Shown: positions 34,213 to 43,548 of the stretch, piece by piece
Layout: the number at the start of each line of letters is the position of its first letter
Numbering within the stretch: the first letter of the stretch is position 1
Source: Sphingobacteriales bacterium 46-32
GTDB lineage: Bacteria > Bacteroidota > Bacteroidia > Chitinophagales > Chitinophagaceae
NCBI GenBank assembly: GCA_001898485.1
Contig: MKTY01000020.1
Location: 372,001 to 436,000, forward strand
DNA length: 64,000 nt
Reading direction: 5' to 3'
The notes under the pieces: model-generated
The model's input: the letters and a program-made list of their open reading frames with translations, nothing else
Told to the model about the DNA's origin: nothing
The model's database searches: none
Program-made: the position numbers and the translations under genes

Positions 34213-35235
34213 ATGTCAAGCAGACGAACCTTCTTACGGCAATCGCTAGTAAGTTCAGCAGCAATCATGACCGGCAAACAGTTGTTTGCCGGTTCTTTTC
34301 CTGATGCATCAAATGCCGGCTACCCGGTAGTCGTTTCCACATGGGACTTTGGCAAAGCAGCCAATGCGGCGGCCTGGGAGATACTGAGCCGCTCTGGCCG
34401 TGCACTCGATGCCGTAGAGGCAGGCGTGCGTATACCGGAAGCCGATGAAACCAATCAAAGTGTGGGTTATGGCGGATTGCCTGACCGCGATGGGCGTGTT
34501 ACACTCGACGCCTGCATAATGGATGAAAAATACAATTGCGGCTCTGTGATGTGCCTGGAGCATATCAAGCACCCGATCTCTGTAGCCAGGCTGGTGATGG
34601 AAAAGACCCCGCATATCATACTCACCGGCGAAGGAGCATTGCGATTTGCACTGGCCAATGGTTTTAAAAAAGAAAATCTGCTTACCCCCGCTGCCGAAAA
34701 GGCCTGGCGCGAGTGGCTGAAGACATCTGAATACAAACCGGTAGCCAATATCGAAAACCAATTGTACCAGCCCGGCAAAGACCCCATGCCAGGCAGCAAA
34801 GACAACCATGATACGATCGGAATGCTTGCCCTCGATGCACAGGGCAATATAAGCGGAGCCTGCACTACAAGCGGTCTCGCCTATAAAATGCAGGGCCGGG
34901 TGGGCGATTCACCCGTGATCGGTGCCGGCCTTTATGTAGACAATGAAGTGGGAGGCGCTACCGCCACTGGTGTTGGCGAAGAAGTGATCCGTATTGTAGG
35001 TGCCCACCTGATAGTGGAACTCATGCGCCAGGGCCGCAGTCCGCAGGCTGCCTGCCGTGAAGCCGTGGAACGAATCATCAAACGTAACCCCGCCCGTGCC
35101 AAAGAAATTCAGGTTGGTTTCCTCGCATTGAACAAAAAAGGAGAATATGGTGCATATTGCCTTCAGAAAGGGTTTACCTACGCTGTACGCAATCAGCATA
35201 CGGATACCGTTATTCATTCCAACAGTATTTATTAA
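34213..35235 (+). CDS. Glycosylasparaginase (N4-(beta-N-acetylglucosaminyl)-L-asparaginase), Tat-exported
   Basis: 340 residues. Twin-arginine signal SRRTFLRQSLVSSAAIM at the N-terminus. Ntn-hydrolase of the aspartylglucosaminidase type: the autocleavage and nucleophile motif HDTIGMLALD places the catalytic Thr at residue 201, followed by GRVGDSPVIGAGLYVDNEVGGATATG. The precursor splits before that Thr. The enzyme cuts the GlcNAc-Asn bond left after N-glycoprotein digestion. It lies 21 bp after the putative glycosidase gene and 14 bp before cutC. Its presence is the strongest hint that this regulon handles N-linked or glycoasparagine substrates. Confidence 0.92.
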   Translation: MSSRRTFLRQSLVSSAAIMTGKQLFAGSFPDASNAGYPVVVSTWDFGKAANAAAWEILSRSGRALDAVEAGVRIPEADETNQSVGYGGLPDRDGRVTLDACIMDEKYNCGSVMCLEHIKHPISVARLVMEKTPHIILTGEGALRFALANGFKKENLLTPAAEKAWREWLKTSEYKPVANIENQLYQPGKDPMPGSKDNHDTIGMLALDAQGNISGACTTSGLAYKMQGRVGDSPVIGAGLYVDNEVGGATATGVGEEVIRIVGAHLIVELMRQGRSPQAACREAVERIIKRNPARAKEIQVGFLALNKKGEYGAYCLQKGFTYAVRNQHTDTVIHSNSIY

Positions 35236-35249
35236 TTCATATCAATACC

Positions 35250-35975
35250 ATGACCCCAAAAGCAAGATTTGAACTTTGCGCTTTCAATGTGCAGTCGTGC
35301 ATCATGGCCGAGCAGGCTGGTGCTTATCGCGTAGAACTTTGTGATAACCCTGTAGAAGGAGGTACTACACCCAGCTATGGCCATATCAAACGTACCCGCG
35401 AAAAGATCAGCATCAAACTGTACCCCATCCTGCGCCCACGCTGCGGTAATTATTTTTATGACGAAGACGAACTGGCTATCATCAAACAGGATATTGCAGT
35501 TTGTAAAGAGCTGGGCTGCGACGGCATCTCTATTGGCGTACAAAAAATAAACGGGGAAATTGATATCGACCGTCTGAAGGAATTTGTAGAGCTGGCTTAT
35601 CCCATGAAAGTGACCTGTAACCGCGCTTTCGATGCCACACCCGATCCCCTTCAGGCACTCGAAGACATCATTGCTGCCGGCTGCGAACGTATTCTTACTT
35701 CCGGTCAGCGCAGCGGAGCGCCTCAGGGCAGTGCCCTGCTGGCACAGCTGGTAAAACAGGCAGGTGACCGTATTATCATCATGCCCGGTGCAGGTATTAC
35801 AGCCGGCAACATTGCACAGCTGATGCAGGAAACCGGTGCACGCGAGTTTCATGGTTCGCTGAGGAAGGCCTCTGCCAATCCCATGACCTTTTCCAATCCT
35901 GAAGTACTTGACTTCGGCAACGTATACCTGCCAGATATGGATGAACTGAAAAAGATCATTTCTATTTTGCAATAA
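35250..35975 (+). CDS. cutC: CutC-family protein
   Basis: 241 residues from the ATG at 35250; a longer frame starting inside the asparaginase gene is unlikely. TIM-barrel CutC: FELCAFNVQSCIMAEQAGAYRVELCDNPVEGG TTPS region, KLYPILRPRCGNYFYD, VTCNRAFDATPDPLQALED, ILTSGQRSG, IIIMPGAGI and AREFHGS. Named for copper homeostasis in E. coli, but its true reaction is unclear. In Bacteroidota it often appears in sugar operons next to glycosylasparaginase and hexosamine genes, so a carbohydrate-related role is possible here. Confidence 0.9.
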   Translation: MTPKARFELCAFNVQSCIMAEQAGAYRVELCDNPVEGGTTPSYGHIKRTREKISIKLYPILRPRCGNYFYDEDELAIIKQDIAVCKELGCDGISIGVQKINGEIDIDRLKEFVELAYPMKVTCNRAFDATPDPLQALEDIIAAGCERILTSGQRSGAPQGSALLAQLVKQAGDRIIIMPGAGITAGNIAQLMQETGAREFHGSLRKASANPMTFSNPEVLDFGNVYLPDMDELKKIISILQ

Positions 35976-35989
35976 GCCTATTTAGCAGC

Positions 35990-36880
35990 ATGCAATGGGA
36001 TAAAAAAAAGAAAAAAGTCGCAGTGGTGCTGGCAATACTGATCCTGTTGCCGGCATTACTGCTTCTTATTCATTTCCGCTGGCAGCAACGTATTCTCATC
36101 AATGCATCTGTATATGAAGTAGGGCCGCAACTAACCCAGCCGGCCAATCTTATAAAGTGGTATCCCGGCGCAGACAGTTCCATTTTCCCCGATTACATAC
36201 AATTGCATAATGGACGGCAACTGCTGGTAAAGCCTCTTCATGCTGCCGCCGTAGAACTCACGGATAAAAAAGAACAAACCGGCTCCGTATGGCTTGCCCA
36301 ACCCACCGGGCAGGGATTTCAAACGACGGTTACACGCAGCCGCCGCGTATCGCTATGGACATGGTTAAAAGAAACACTGACCAAACCGGCCGGCAGCGAA
36401 TCCCTTTCATTACTTAAAATGCAGTTGGAAGATCCTGCACGGCATTATGGGTTCTCCTTACAGATTATCCCCGTACAGGATACGCTTATTCTGACAGCAT
36501 CGGTGACGGTAGCCAGCGGACAGGACAGTACTGCTATCACATATCTGCACACACAACTGGCTGACTATTTAAAAGAAACAGGTGCATCTGCCGGCAATTA
36601 TCATTTTATATCGCGTCATAACCGGCCCGGCGATAGTGTGCTGGTTGCGGTAGGCCTGCCTGTTAAAAAAGAAAACAAAACCGTCAGCGGAATCTCCTGG
36701 CTACGGTTGCCGGGCAATGGCCGCCTGCTTAGCGGCAATTGCCCCATTGATCAATTACCTGCCCTGTACAAAGCCATGAACCAGTATTGTATTGACAAGG
36801 GCTTGAAACGGGTGGCATTGCCCCTGGAAAAATATACGGCCCCCGATCAGCCCGTCACACTGTTATTCCCTATTTATTGA
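35990..36880 (+). CDS. Membrane-anchored GyrI-like domain protein
   Basis: 296 residues. A single membrane helix (VVLAILILLPALLLLIHF, residues about 12-30) anchors a domain that would face the periplasm. The C-terminal third resembles the GyrI-like/effector-binding fold: GNCPIDQLPALYKAMNQYCIDKGL, then VALPLEKYTAPDQPVTLLFPIY. The middle (LLKMQLEDPARHYGFSL) fits the first half of such a domain. Possibly a small-molecule sensor. Last gene of the rightward run. Its stop overlaps the stop of the convergent lipoprotein gene by 7 bp. Confidence 0.7.
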   Translation: MQWDKKKKKVAVVLAILILLPALLLLIHFRWQQRILINASVYEVGPQLTQPANLIKWYPGADSSIFPDYIQLHNGRQLLVKPLHAAAVELTDKKEQTGSVWLAQPTGQGFQTTVTRSRRVSLWTWLKETLTKPAGSESLSLLKMQLEDPARHYGFSLQIIPVQDTLILTASVTVASGQDSTAITYLHTQLADYLKETGASAGNYHFISRHNRPGDSVLVAVGLPVKKENKTVSGISWLRLPGNGRLLSGNCPIDQLPALYKAMNQYCIDKGLKRVALPLEKYTAPDQPVTLLFPIY

Positions 36881-39800
36881 GGCAGCAGCCACTGCAGGCT
36901 GGCATTGTTGCGTGCCACCAGCAACAGCTCGCCCTGTACGGTACGGATACGCCGGATAGCTCTTACCTCTCCGCTGATGGGAGTATACCCTCCTCCTGAA
37001 ATAAACATCAGTTGCGAGCCGGCCTGCAGACCTCTGAGCAATGAGCCGCGGTTGGCATCATAACGTCCCTCATAGGGCATAACGCCATAAAAATTACCGG
37101 CTGCCAGGATATCTGCGGGTCCCTGGTGATCAAACTGCCCGGTAGCCCACGCAAATACTGGCGATACCTGTGCCGCCACCGGTAATGCTTCAAACGACAA
37201 CAAGCCCCTGCCCTTATTCCAGATAATGCCCGACCGCAGGTCGGTTGCCTGCAGCACCAGCGCATTATCCAGCTGATCACCAAAAACTTCCCTGACGGTT
37301 TTACCGGCAAAATCAGCATAACGGAGAAACTTTTTCTTAATGGCCGGCCATTGATTCTCCAGCTCATCTTTTCCGAGAAAAGTAAATTCACCTTCGGGTC
37401 TCGTATAGGTAAGAATGGGATCTATCTGGCCGTTTTCATCCAGGTCCTTCAGATACAGTTTTAACGGAGCAGCCGCACTGGCCTGCAACTTCGAATTAAG
37501 CCCGTAGTTGCCGGCAAGGATGTCCATATCACCATCTCCATCCAGATCAGCCAGGGCCAGCGATTGCCACCAGCCCGCAGGTAATCCTGCATCTGTTTTG
37601 TGCAACCGGCCCTGCTGATTGGCAAAAACAGTAACCGGCATCCATTCGCCCGCAACAATCAACTCGGGGTAACCATCACTATCCAGATCAGTCCACACAG
37701 CCGAAGTAACGATACCCAACTGTTCGAGATCGGCCACTTTTTTGTCAGCAAGTACAAAACGGCCATGCCCGTCATTGACAAGCAGGTAACTATTTTGCGG
37801 TTGGCCATAAGCCATGGGGTCTGCCAGTCCGCCTACAAACAGGTCTGTATCTCCGTCTTTATCAAAATCAATCGCCGCAACACACGATTTATTTACGGCA
37901 AAAGCAGGAAGAGCATTTGCGGCCTTTTCAAAAACACCCCTTCCGTTATTGAGGTATAGCCTGTCCTGTAAAACAGGGTGATTGCTCCTGTACTCGTTGC
38001 CACCCGCCACTACATACAGGTCCATATCACCATCTCTGTCTGCATCAAAAAACAATGCATCTACATCTTCAGCAGCACTGTCAGCTGCCAGTGCGGGTTG
38101 CGGACTGATGCGAAAACGGCCATCGGGTTCCTGCAAGGCGAGTATGCCGGGTTGCCCTGCTGCACCGCCTGCATAAAAATCATCCCTCCCATCGCCATTT
38201 ACATCGGCCACGGCAAGTGCGGGCCCCCTTGCAGATAGCTGGTGCGGAATAAGGCGCTGTACATTAAAATCGTTGAACACATCTTCTTTATGCTGCCAGC
38301 TGAGTCCGATAACCGGCGAAAGATCCTGCATCCAGTTACCCATCATTGCCGGTTTTTGTAGTAGACCGGCCCTGGCATTTTTCTGATGCAGGGTTAGCCG
38401 TTGGTTTGCTGATACATTGTACAGCATCTGCCATTGCTGGTTGGGCCATATCACCAGCAGGCTGTCAACAACACTGGCTGTATCTAATCCAAAATGCAGT
38501 AAAGGCGCTACAGACGATTGAAATCCCCGGGTCAGCATTAATTGCTGGTACTGCTGCTTGTGTTGATTGAACAGATATACTTTGGTGCCTATGCCAAATG
38601 TGTTAGGTGCATTGCCTTCAAAACTAACCTGCAGATAATGACGCCGGCCAACTCCATTATTACGGTAGATACCTGCCGGTGCCAGCAGGTTATTTACGAC
38701 CAGATCCATTTGACCATCATTATCCAGATCGGCATACGCAGCACCTGTTGAATAATTTAAATCGGTCATTCCCCATTGGCTGCTCCTGTCTGCAAAAGTG
38801 CCATCGGCTTTATTCTGATAAATAAAGTTGTGCATGATACCATCGGGCATTCGCGAAAGTGCAGCTTCATCGAGGCTTCGGGTTTGCTCGAGGTTCTTTT
38901 GCACATAGGCACCAGAGATAAACCGCATATAATCCAGGTCGACCGGGCGTTTTACGATACCGGTTGATACAAAAAGGTCTTTATACCCATCATTATCCAC
39001 GTCGGCCAGCAACGGACTCCAGCTCCAGTCAGTAGCAGCGATACCGGCCATAAGGCCCGTTTCTGCAAACCATTCTCCATTACCCATATTATGCTGCAGA
39101 CTGTTGCGCGAAAACTGTGGTTGAAAACCGTTGCGCTCCACTGTGTATTTGTAAATATCCAGCGCATCGCCGCCACTGTATGTTTTCAGAAACTTTTCCT
39201 CAAACGGCAACATGTCGGCGGTAACAATATCCAGCTGACCGTCATTGTCGGCATCTGCCGCATCATTACCCATACTAAAACGGGAGTAATGACCGAAATG
39301 CACCCCGCCCGATTCTTTGAATGTGCCGTTGCCCTGGTTGAGGTAGTAATAATCATTTTCATGAAAATCGTTACCTATATAAATATCATCCCAGCCATCG
39401 TTGTTAAAATCGGCAATAGCCAGACCGAGTCCATAACCCAGGATACTGTTGTAGATACCAGCCTCACGGGTTACATCTGTAAACCTGTTACCCTCATTAC
39501 GCAACAACACATCGCCTGCCGCCCCGCCGGGTACCCGCCGCAGCGATGTATCGCGATACATTTCCACTGAATGCGCCGACTGGTTGAGCAGATAACAATC
39601 GAGGTCGCCATCGCGATCATAATCAAAAAAAGCAGCCTGTGTGCTGAAGCCGGAAAAATCCAACCCATAAGCTACAGCACTATCGGTAAATGTTCCGTTG
39701 CGGTTATTAATAAAAAGCTGATTACGCCCCTGCAATCCCAACTTGCCGCTTACCGCACATACATAAATATCCAGCCAGCCATCACCATTTACATCGGCCA

Positions 39801-40158
39801 TAGTCGCTCCGCTATGCCAGTCGGCCAGGCCGGCTGTACCTGATTTTGCAGTTATATCTTCGAAAACAAAATTTCCCTTATTCAGATAAAGCCGGTTCGC
39901 CTCTTTGCGGTTGGCCGTAAAATAAATATCAGTCAACCCATCGTTATTAATATCACCCACTGCCACACCGCCCCCATTATAATAATAGAGGTAATCGAGA
40001 ATGTTCAGCGAGTCGTTTGCTGCCGGCTGATTGCTGAAGCTGATACCCGTCTGATCGGCTTTCAACATTTCAAACAAAGGTTTTTCGTCATGACCGCATG
40101 CACAAAGCAATGCTGCCACACTCATCATACCAATCCCTTTCGCCAGTAGTCTGTACAT
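36874..40158 (-). CDS. FG-GAP/ASPIC (CRTAC1-like) outer-surface lipoprotein, copy 2
   Basis: About 1094 residues from the ATG at 40158, which yields the lipoprotein signal MSVAALLCACGHDEK; an upstream extension would start inside the previous gene. Layout: FG-GAP/VCBS beta-propeller blades with calcium loops (GDINNDGLTDIY, ADVNGDGWLDIY, ADFNNDGWDDIY), a central ASPIC/UnbV domain at about 540-620 (FGIGTKVYLFN, LHFGLDTASVVDSLLVIWPN), then a second run of blades (DVNGDGRDDFYAGG, DADRDGDMDLYVV, DLDGDGDMDILAG). Such proteins often travel with SusCD and are thought to be surface binding proteins; no enzyme motif is seen. It follows its paralogue by one base, so they are co-translated. Confidence 0.88.
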   Translation of the reverse strand: MYRLLAKGIGMMSVAALLCACGHDEKPLFEMLKADQTGISFSNQPAANDSLNILDYLYYYNGGGVAVGDINNDGLTDIYFTANRKEANRLYLNKGNFVFEDITAKSGTAGLADWHSGATMADVNGDGWLDIYVCAVSGKLGLQGRNQLFINNRNGTFTDSAVAYGLDFSGFSTQAAFFDYDRDGDLDCYLLNQSAHSVEMYRDTSLRRVPGGAAGDVLLRNEGNRFTDVTREAGIYNSILGYGLGLAIADFNNDGWDDIYIGNDFHENDYYYLNQGNGTFKESGGVHFGHYSRFSMGNDAADADNDGQLDIVTADMLPFEEKFLKTYSGGDALDIYKYTVERNGFQPQFSRNSLQHNMGNGEWFAETGLMAGIAATDWSWSPLLADVDNDGYKDLFVSTGIVKRPVDLDYMRFISGAYVQKNLEQTRSLDEAALSRMPDGIMHNFIYQNKADGTFADRSSQWGMTDLNYSTGAAYADLDNDGQMDLVVNNLLAPAGIYRNNGVGRRHYLQVSFEGNAPNTFGIGTKVYLFNQHKQQYQQLMLTRGFQSSVAPLLHFGLDTASVVDSLLVIWPNQQWQMLYNVSANQRLTLHQKNARAGLLQKPAMMGNWMQDLSPVIGLSWQHKEDVFNDFNVQRLIPHQLSARGPALAVADVNGDGRDDFYAGGAAGQPGILALQEPDGRFRISPQPALAADSAAEDVDALFFDADRDGDMDLYVVAGGNEYRSNHPVLQDRLYLNNGRGVFEKAANALPAFAVNKSCVAAIDFDKDGDTDLFVGGLADPMAYGQPQNSYLLVNDGHGRFVLADKKVADLEQLGIVTSAVWTDLDSDGYPELIVAGEWMPVTVFANQQGRLHKTDAGLPAGWWQSLALADLDGDGDMDILAGNYGLNSKLQASAAAPLKLYLKDLDENGQIDPILTYTRPEGEFTFLGKDELENQWPAIKKKFLRYADFAGKTVREVFGDQLDNALVLQATDLRSGIIWNKGRGLLSFEALPVAAQVSPVFAWATGQFDHQGPADILAAGNFYGVMPYEGRYDANRGSLLRGLQAGSQLMFISGGGYTPISGEVRAIRRIRTVQGELLLVARNNASLQWLLPQ

Positions 40159-40159
40159 A

Positions 40160-43100
40160 TCAGTTTTTTCGGAATAACAACAATGCGTCATGATTTCTGC
40201 CGGCTGCAATCAATGTGTCTTTTGCCCGTGGCAATATCTGCAGGGAACGAACCTCACCCGGCATACGCAGTCCGGATAATTGAGCCGATACAGCGTGAAA
40301 CGATCTTTTCTTATCCTGCAAGAGCAATATGCCTTCGCTTGCATCGAGCCGGCCCTGTTCTGGTTTTAAGCCAAACAGGTTACCTCCGAGCAGCAAATCG
40401 GCCAGCCCATCTCCATTCATATCTTTTACCAGCACCGCATAGATAGCGCTGAGCTGCGCATCAACCGGCAGCGCTATTTTCTCAAAACTATTCTTTCCTT
40501 TATTATAAAAAATACAGGACCGGCCTTCCTGTACCCGCAGCACCTGTGCCTGCCTTAGCTCTTCGGGGGTCAGCAATTCCTCAATCTGCCTGCCGGCATA
40601 GCTGGTATAATAAAGAACCCGCTTTTTGAATGAAGGCATCTGAGCCACAAAATCACCCTTCAGGTTAAACGGATAGGGCTTACCATCTTTTTTATAATAC
40701 ACCTGCAGACATTCAGACTGACCGTTTTTATCAAAGTCGCCTACATACAGGCTGGCGGGATGATCTGCATCTGCCCGTATGCGGGCATTAAGCCCCGTAT
40801 TGCCGGCTATCAGATCCTGTCGGCCATCACCGTCTACATCGGCTACCGTAATACAATTCCACCAGCCGGCAGATTCTTCCAGCTCTTTTTCCTTACTGAG
40901 TTTTCCTTTAGTAAAATGAAAAAGAGTGACTGGCATCCAATCGCCGGCAATCACCAGCCGGGGTGCTTCTCCCTTTTCCAGTACAGCCCAGGCGGCGGAT
41001 GTAACCATGCCCAGTTCCTGCAGCTCAGGCGCCATAGAAGCTGTTACATTTACAAATACGCCCTTACCTGTGTTGCGCAGCAAAGCAGACCCCGGTGCTT
41101 TGCCATAAGAACCCGCTATACTGCGCCCTCCAATAAAAATATCGGTCAGACCATCACCATCCACATCGGCCGTCACTACACAGGATGCATTGAGCGATAC
41201 CAGGGGCCAGCCCTTAAATGCCCGGCTGAAGTTTCCTTTGCCATCATTTATATACAACCGCGCCAGCAACTCCAAAGCGCCCGGCGCATGTTCGTTACCG
41301 CCCGACACAGCCACGAGGTCCATATCTCCATCACCATCTGCATCAAAAAATGCGGCGCCCGTTGTCTCACTCTGTTTATCCTGATCCCATACAAATTGTG
41401 GTAGCTGCTTCAGACTGCCATTAGATTGCTGCAAAAAAATGCGGGCAGACGAACCCGCTCCGTTTCCCATAAACAAATCCATCAATCCATCTCCGTTCAC
41501 ATCGCCGGTGGCTAATGGCGGACCATCGGCCGATATCATCTTAGGAATAAGGCGCTCGCGGTCAAAGTCTATAAAATCATTTTCTTCATGCTGCCTGTTA
41601 CCAGCTATCCACGACGAGTCGAGCACCTGATACAAAGGCACTGTAGCGGGTTGCTGATATGACCAGTTATTTTTTGCCTCACTTACACGTACGGTAACCG
41701 TAGTATCAGCCGCAAGATTGTATAATGTCTGATACTGATGCCGAGGCCATATTATGCGGATGCTGTCAACCCGCTTTACAGTATCCAGTCCGAAATAAAC
41801 AAATGGTTCTACCGCACTCTGAAATCCCCTGCTGGAAATATTTTCGGTCGTTTGCATTTGTCCGCCTGCAAATACCTGTACACGGCTTCCGATACCAAAA
41901 CGATTCAGGCTATCGCCTTCAAATTTTATTTTCAGAAAATGTTTCTTCTTTTTTTCTGAAGTCTGATTGCGGTATATAAACGAGCGCATGTTTACATTAT
42001 TCACTACCAGATCGAGGTCACCGTCTCCATCGAGGTCGGCATAGGCAGCTCCGTTGCTGAATGAAGGCGCACCCAGGCCCATTTCTGCTGCTTTATTCTT
42101 AAAGGTGAGGTCATGCTGATTTACAAAAGCATAACTGGCTATAGGTGTTGATTTTAATTTTTCCAGAAAGCTGCGGTAACTAAACCCTTTTTCGATGGCT
42201 TTATTGCGCATATCGGCCGCGCTGTAGAAATCCAGAAAATCCTGGTCGGTCAGATCCTTATTGATGCCATTGGATACAAAAATATCTTTCCAGCCATCGT
42301 TATCAAAGTCGAAACTGAGTGCGCCCCAACTCCAGTCTGTTGCTTCTACGCCGGCATAGCTCGCTATTTCCCGAAAACTACCATTACCATTGTTTAGCTG
42401 CAGGCAATTGCTTTGCACCTGGTGGTGAAAGTCGTTGCGCAGTTTCGCCTGCTGTACGTCGTAGTCATCAAAGCGTGTGGTGGTTTTAAGGCGGTAATCG
42501 CCTTCGGGCAACATGTCGGTAGTAAAAATGTCGAGCCAGCCATCGTTGTTGATATCCATTATATCGCTGCCCATGCTGGCCAGGCTGGTATGCCCCATGG
42601 CATCGGCTATCACCTCTTTAAAAGAACCGTCTTTTTGATTTATATACAGATAATCTTTTTCAAAAAAATCATTTGATACATACATATCCGGCCAGCCATC
42701 GTTATTTACATCGCCGATGCTTACCCCCAGACCAAACCCAATTTCGCTGCCGTAAATATTAGCTGCAGCGCTGATATCTTTAAATATACCATTGTCATTT
42801 CGGTAAAAACGGTGACCGCCACTTTCGCTTCGCATATGTCGTATGTTGCGGTCATATCCAAAACTTTCTATCGGCCGAAAGCTATTGTTGAGAATAAAAC
42901 AATCCAGGTCACCATCCAGATCATAATCAAAAAAGGCGGCCTGAGTGCCAATGCCTTTATCGGCCAGGCCATAAGCCCCTGCCGACTCAACAAACTTTCC
43001 ATTACGCTGATTGATGTACAATTCATTTTCTCTGAATTGTCCCGATACATCGCCGCTATTGCAGACATAGATATCGAGCCAGCCATCTGCATTGATGTCG

Positions 43101-43474
43101 ACCATATTAACGCCCGTGTGCCAGCGGTTAATCCCTTTCACACCCGCTTCATCTGTCACATCTTTAAATCTCCAGTTGCCCTGATTGAGATAAAGTTTAT
43201 TGCTGCCCTGGTTTGAGCTGAAGTAAATATCCGGCAATCCATCATTGTTTATGTCGCCTATAGCCACCCCGCCGCCATTGTAGAAATTGCGGAAGTTGAG
43301 AATATTACATTCATTGCTGTCTTTTACATTATTGGCAAAACTGATGCCGGTAACGGCAGCATCCAGTTGTTCAAACAGGCCGCTGTTTTCGTCCGGCGCG
43401 GCAGCGGGTGAGCCGCAGCGTGTGAGAAGGACAACTGCTCCAAGCGAGCTAATGAGTGCAAAAAATATTTTCAT
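40160..43474 (-). CDS. FG-GAP/ASPIC (CRTAC1-like) outer-surface lipoprotein, copy 1
   Basis: About 1104 residues from the ATG at 43474 (MKIFFALISSLGAVVLL, then TRCGS as the probable lipid-modified Cys; Arg before Cys is unusual for a lipobox). Same layout as its downstream paralogue: FG-GAP blades (GDINNDGLPDIYFSSN, VDINADGWLDIYVCN, DYDLDGDLDCFIL), ASPIC/UnbV segment (FGIGSRVQVFAGG, YFGLDTVKRVDSIRIIWPRHQ), second propeller (GDVNGDGLMDLFMGN, DADGDGDMDLVAV, ADVDGDGRQDLIAG). It lies behind SusD and an intergenic terminator, in the usual place of the surface glycan-binding protein. The two copies share architecture but differ in much of their sequence, so the duplication is not recent. Confidence 0.88.
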   Translation of the reverse strand: MKIFFALISSLGAVVLLTRCGSPAAAPDENSGLFEQLDAAVTGISFANNVKDSNECNILNFRNFYNGGGVAIGDINNDGLPDIYFSSNQGSNKLYLNQGNWRFKDVTDEAGVKGINRWHTGVNMVDINADGWLDIYVCNSGDVSGQFRENELYINQRNGKFVESAGAYGLADKGIGTQAAFFDYDLDGDLDCFILNNSFRPIESFGYDRNIRHMRSESGGHRFYRNDNGIFKDISAAANIYGSEIGFGLGVSIGDVNNDGWPDMYVSNDFFEKDYLYINQKDGSFKEVIADAMGHTSLASMGSDIMDINNDGWLDIFTTDMLPEGDYRLKTTTRFDDYDVQQAKLRNDFHHQVQSNCLQLNNGNGSFREIASYAGVEATDWSWGALSFDFDNDGWKDIFVSNGINKDLTDQDFLDFYSAADMRNKAIEKGFSYRSFLEKLKSTPIASYAFVNQHDLTFKNKAAEMGLGAPSFSNGAAYADLDGDGDLDLVVNNVNMRSFIYRNQTSEKKKKHFLKIKFEGDSLNRFGIGSRVQVFAGGQMQTTENISSRGFQSAVEPFVYFGLDTVKRVDSIRIIWPRHQYQTLYNLAADTTVTVRVSEAKNNWSYQQPATVPLYQVLDSSWIAGNRQHEENDFIDFDRERLIPKMISADGPPLATGDVNGDGLMDLFMGNGAGSSARIFLQQSNGSLKQLPQFVWDQDKQSETTGAAFFDADGDGDMDLVAVSGGNEHAPGALELLARLYINDGKGNFSRAFKGWPLVSLNASCVVTADVDGDGLTDIFIGGRSIAGSYGKAPGSALLRNTGKGVFVNVTASMAPELQELGMVTSAAWAVLEKGEAPRLVIAGDWMPVTLFHFTKGKLSKEKELEESAGWWNCITVADVDGDGRQDLIAGNTGLNARIRADADHPASLYVGDFDKNGQSECLQVYYKKDGKPYPFNLKGDFVAQMPSFKKRVLYYTSYAGRQIEELLTPEELRQAQVLRVQEGRSCIFYNKGKNSFEKIALPVDAQLSAIYAVLVKDMNGDGLADLLLGGNLFGLKPEQGRLDASEGILLLQDKKRSFHAVSAQLSGLRMPGEVRSLQILPRAKDTLIAAGRNHDALLLFRKN

Positions 43475-43497
43475 ATAACAATGCAATGTAAAAATGT

Positions 43498-43523
43498 AAA
43501 AAGCAGGCGAAATACACGCCTGC
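43498..43523 (-). terminator. Intrinsic terminator/attenuator between susD and the ASPIC lipoproteins
   Basis: GCAGGCG (43503-43509) and CGCCTGC (43517-43523) form a perfect 7-bp stem with a 7-base loop. On the minus strand it is followed by TTTTTAC and more T. It would cut expression of the downstream lipoproteins below that of SusCD. The plus-strand side also has a T run. Confidence 0.68.
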
Positions 43524-43548
43524 TTTTTTATAATCACCAAACTAACTG

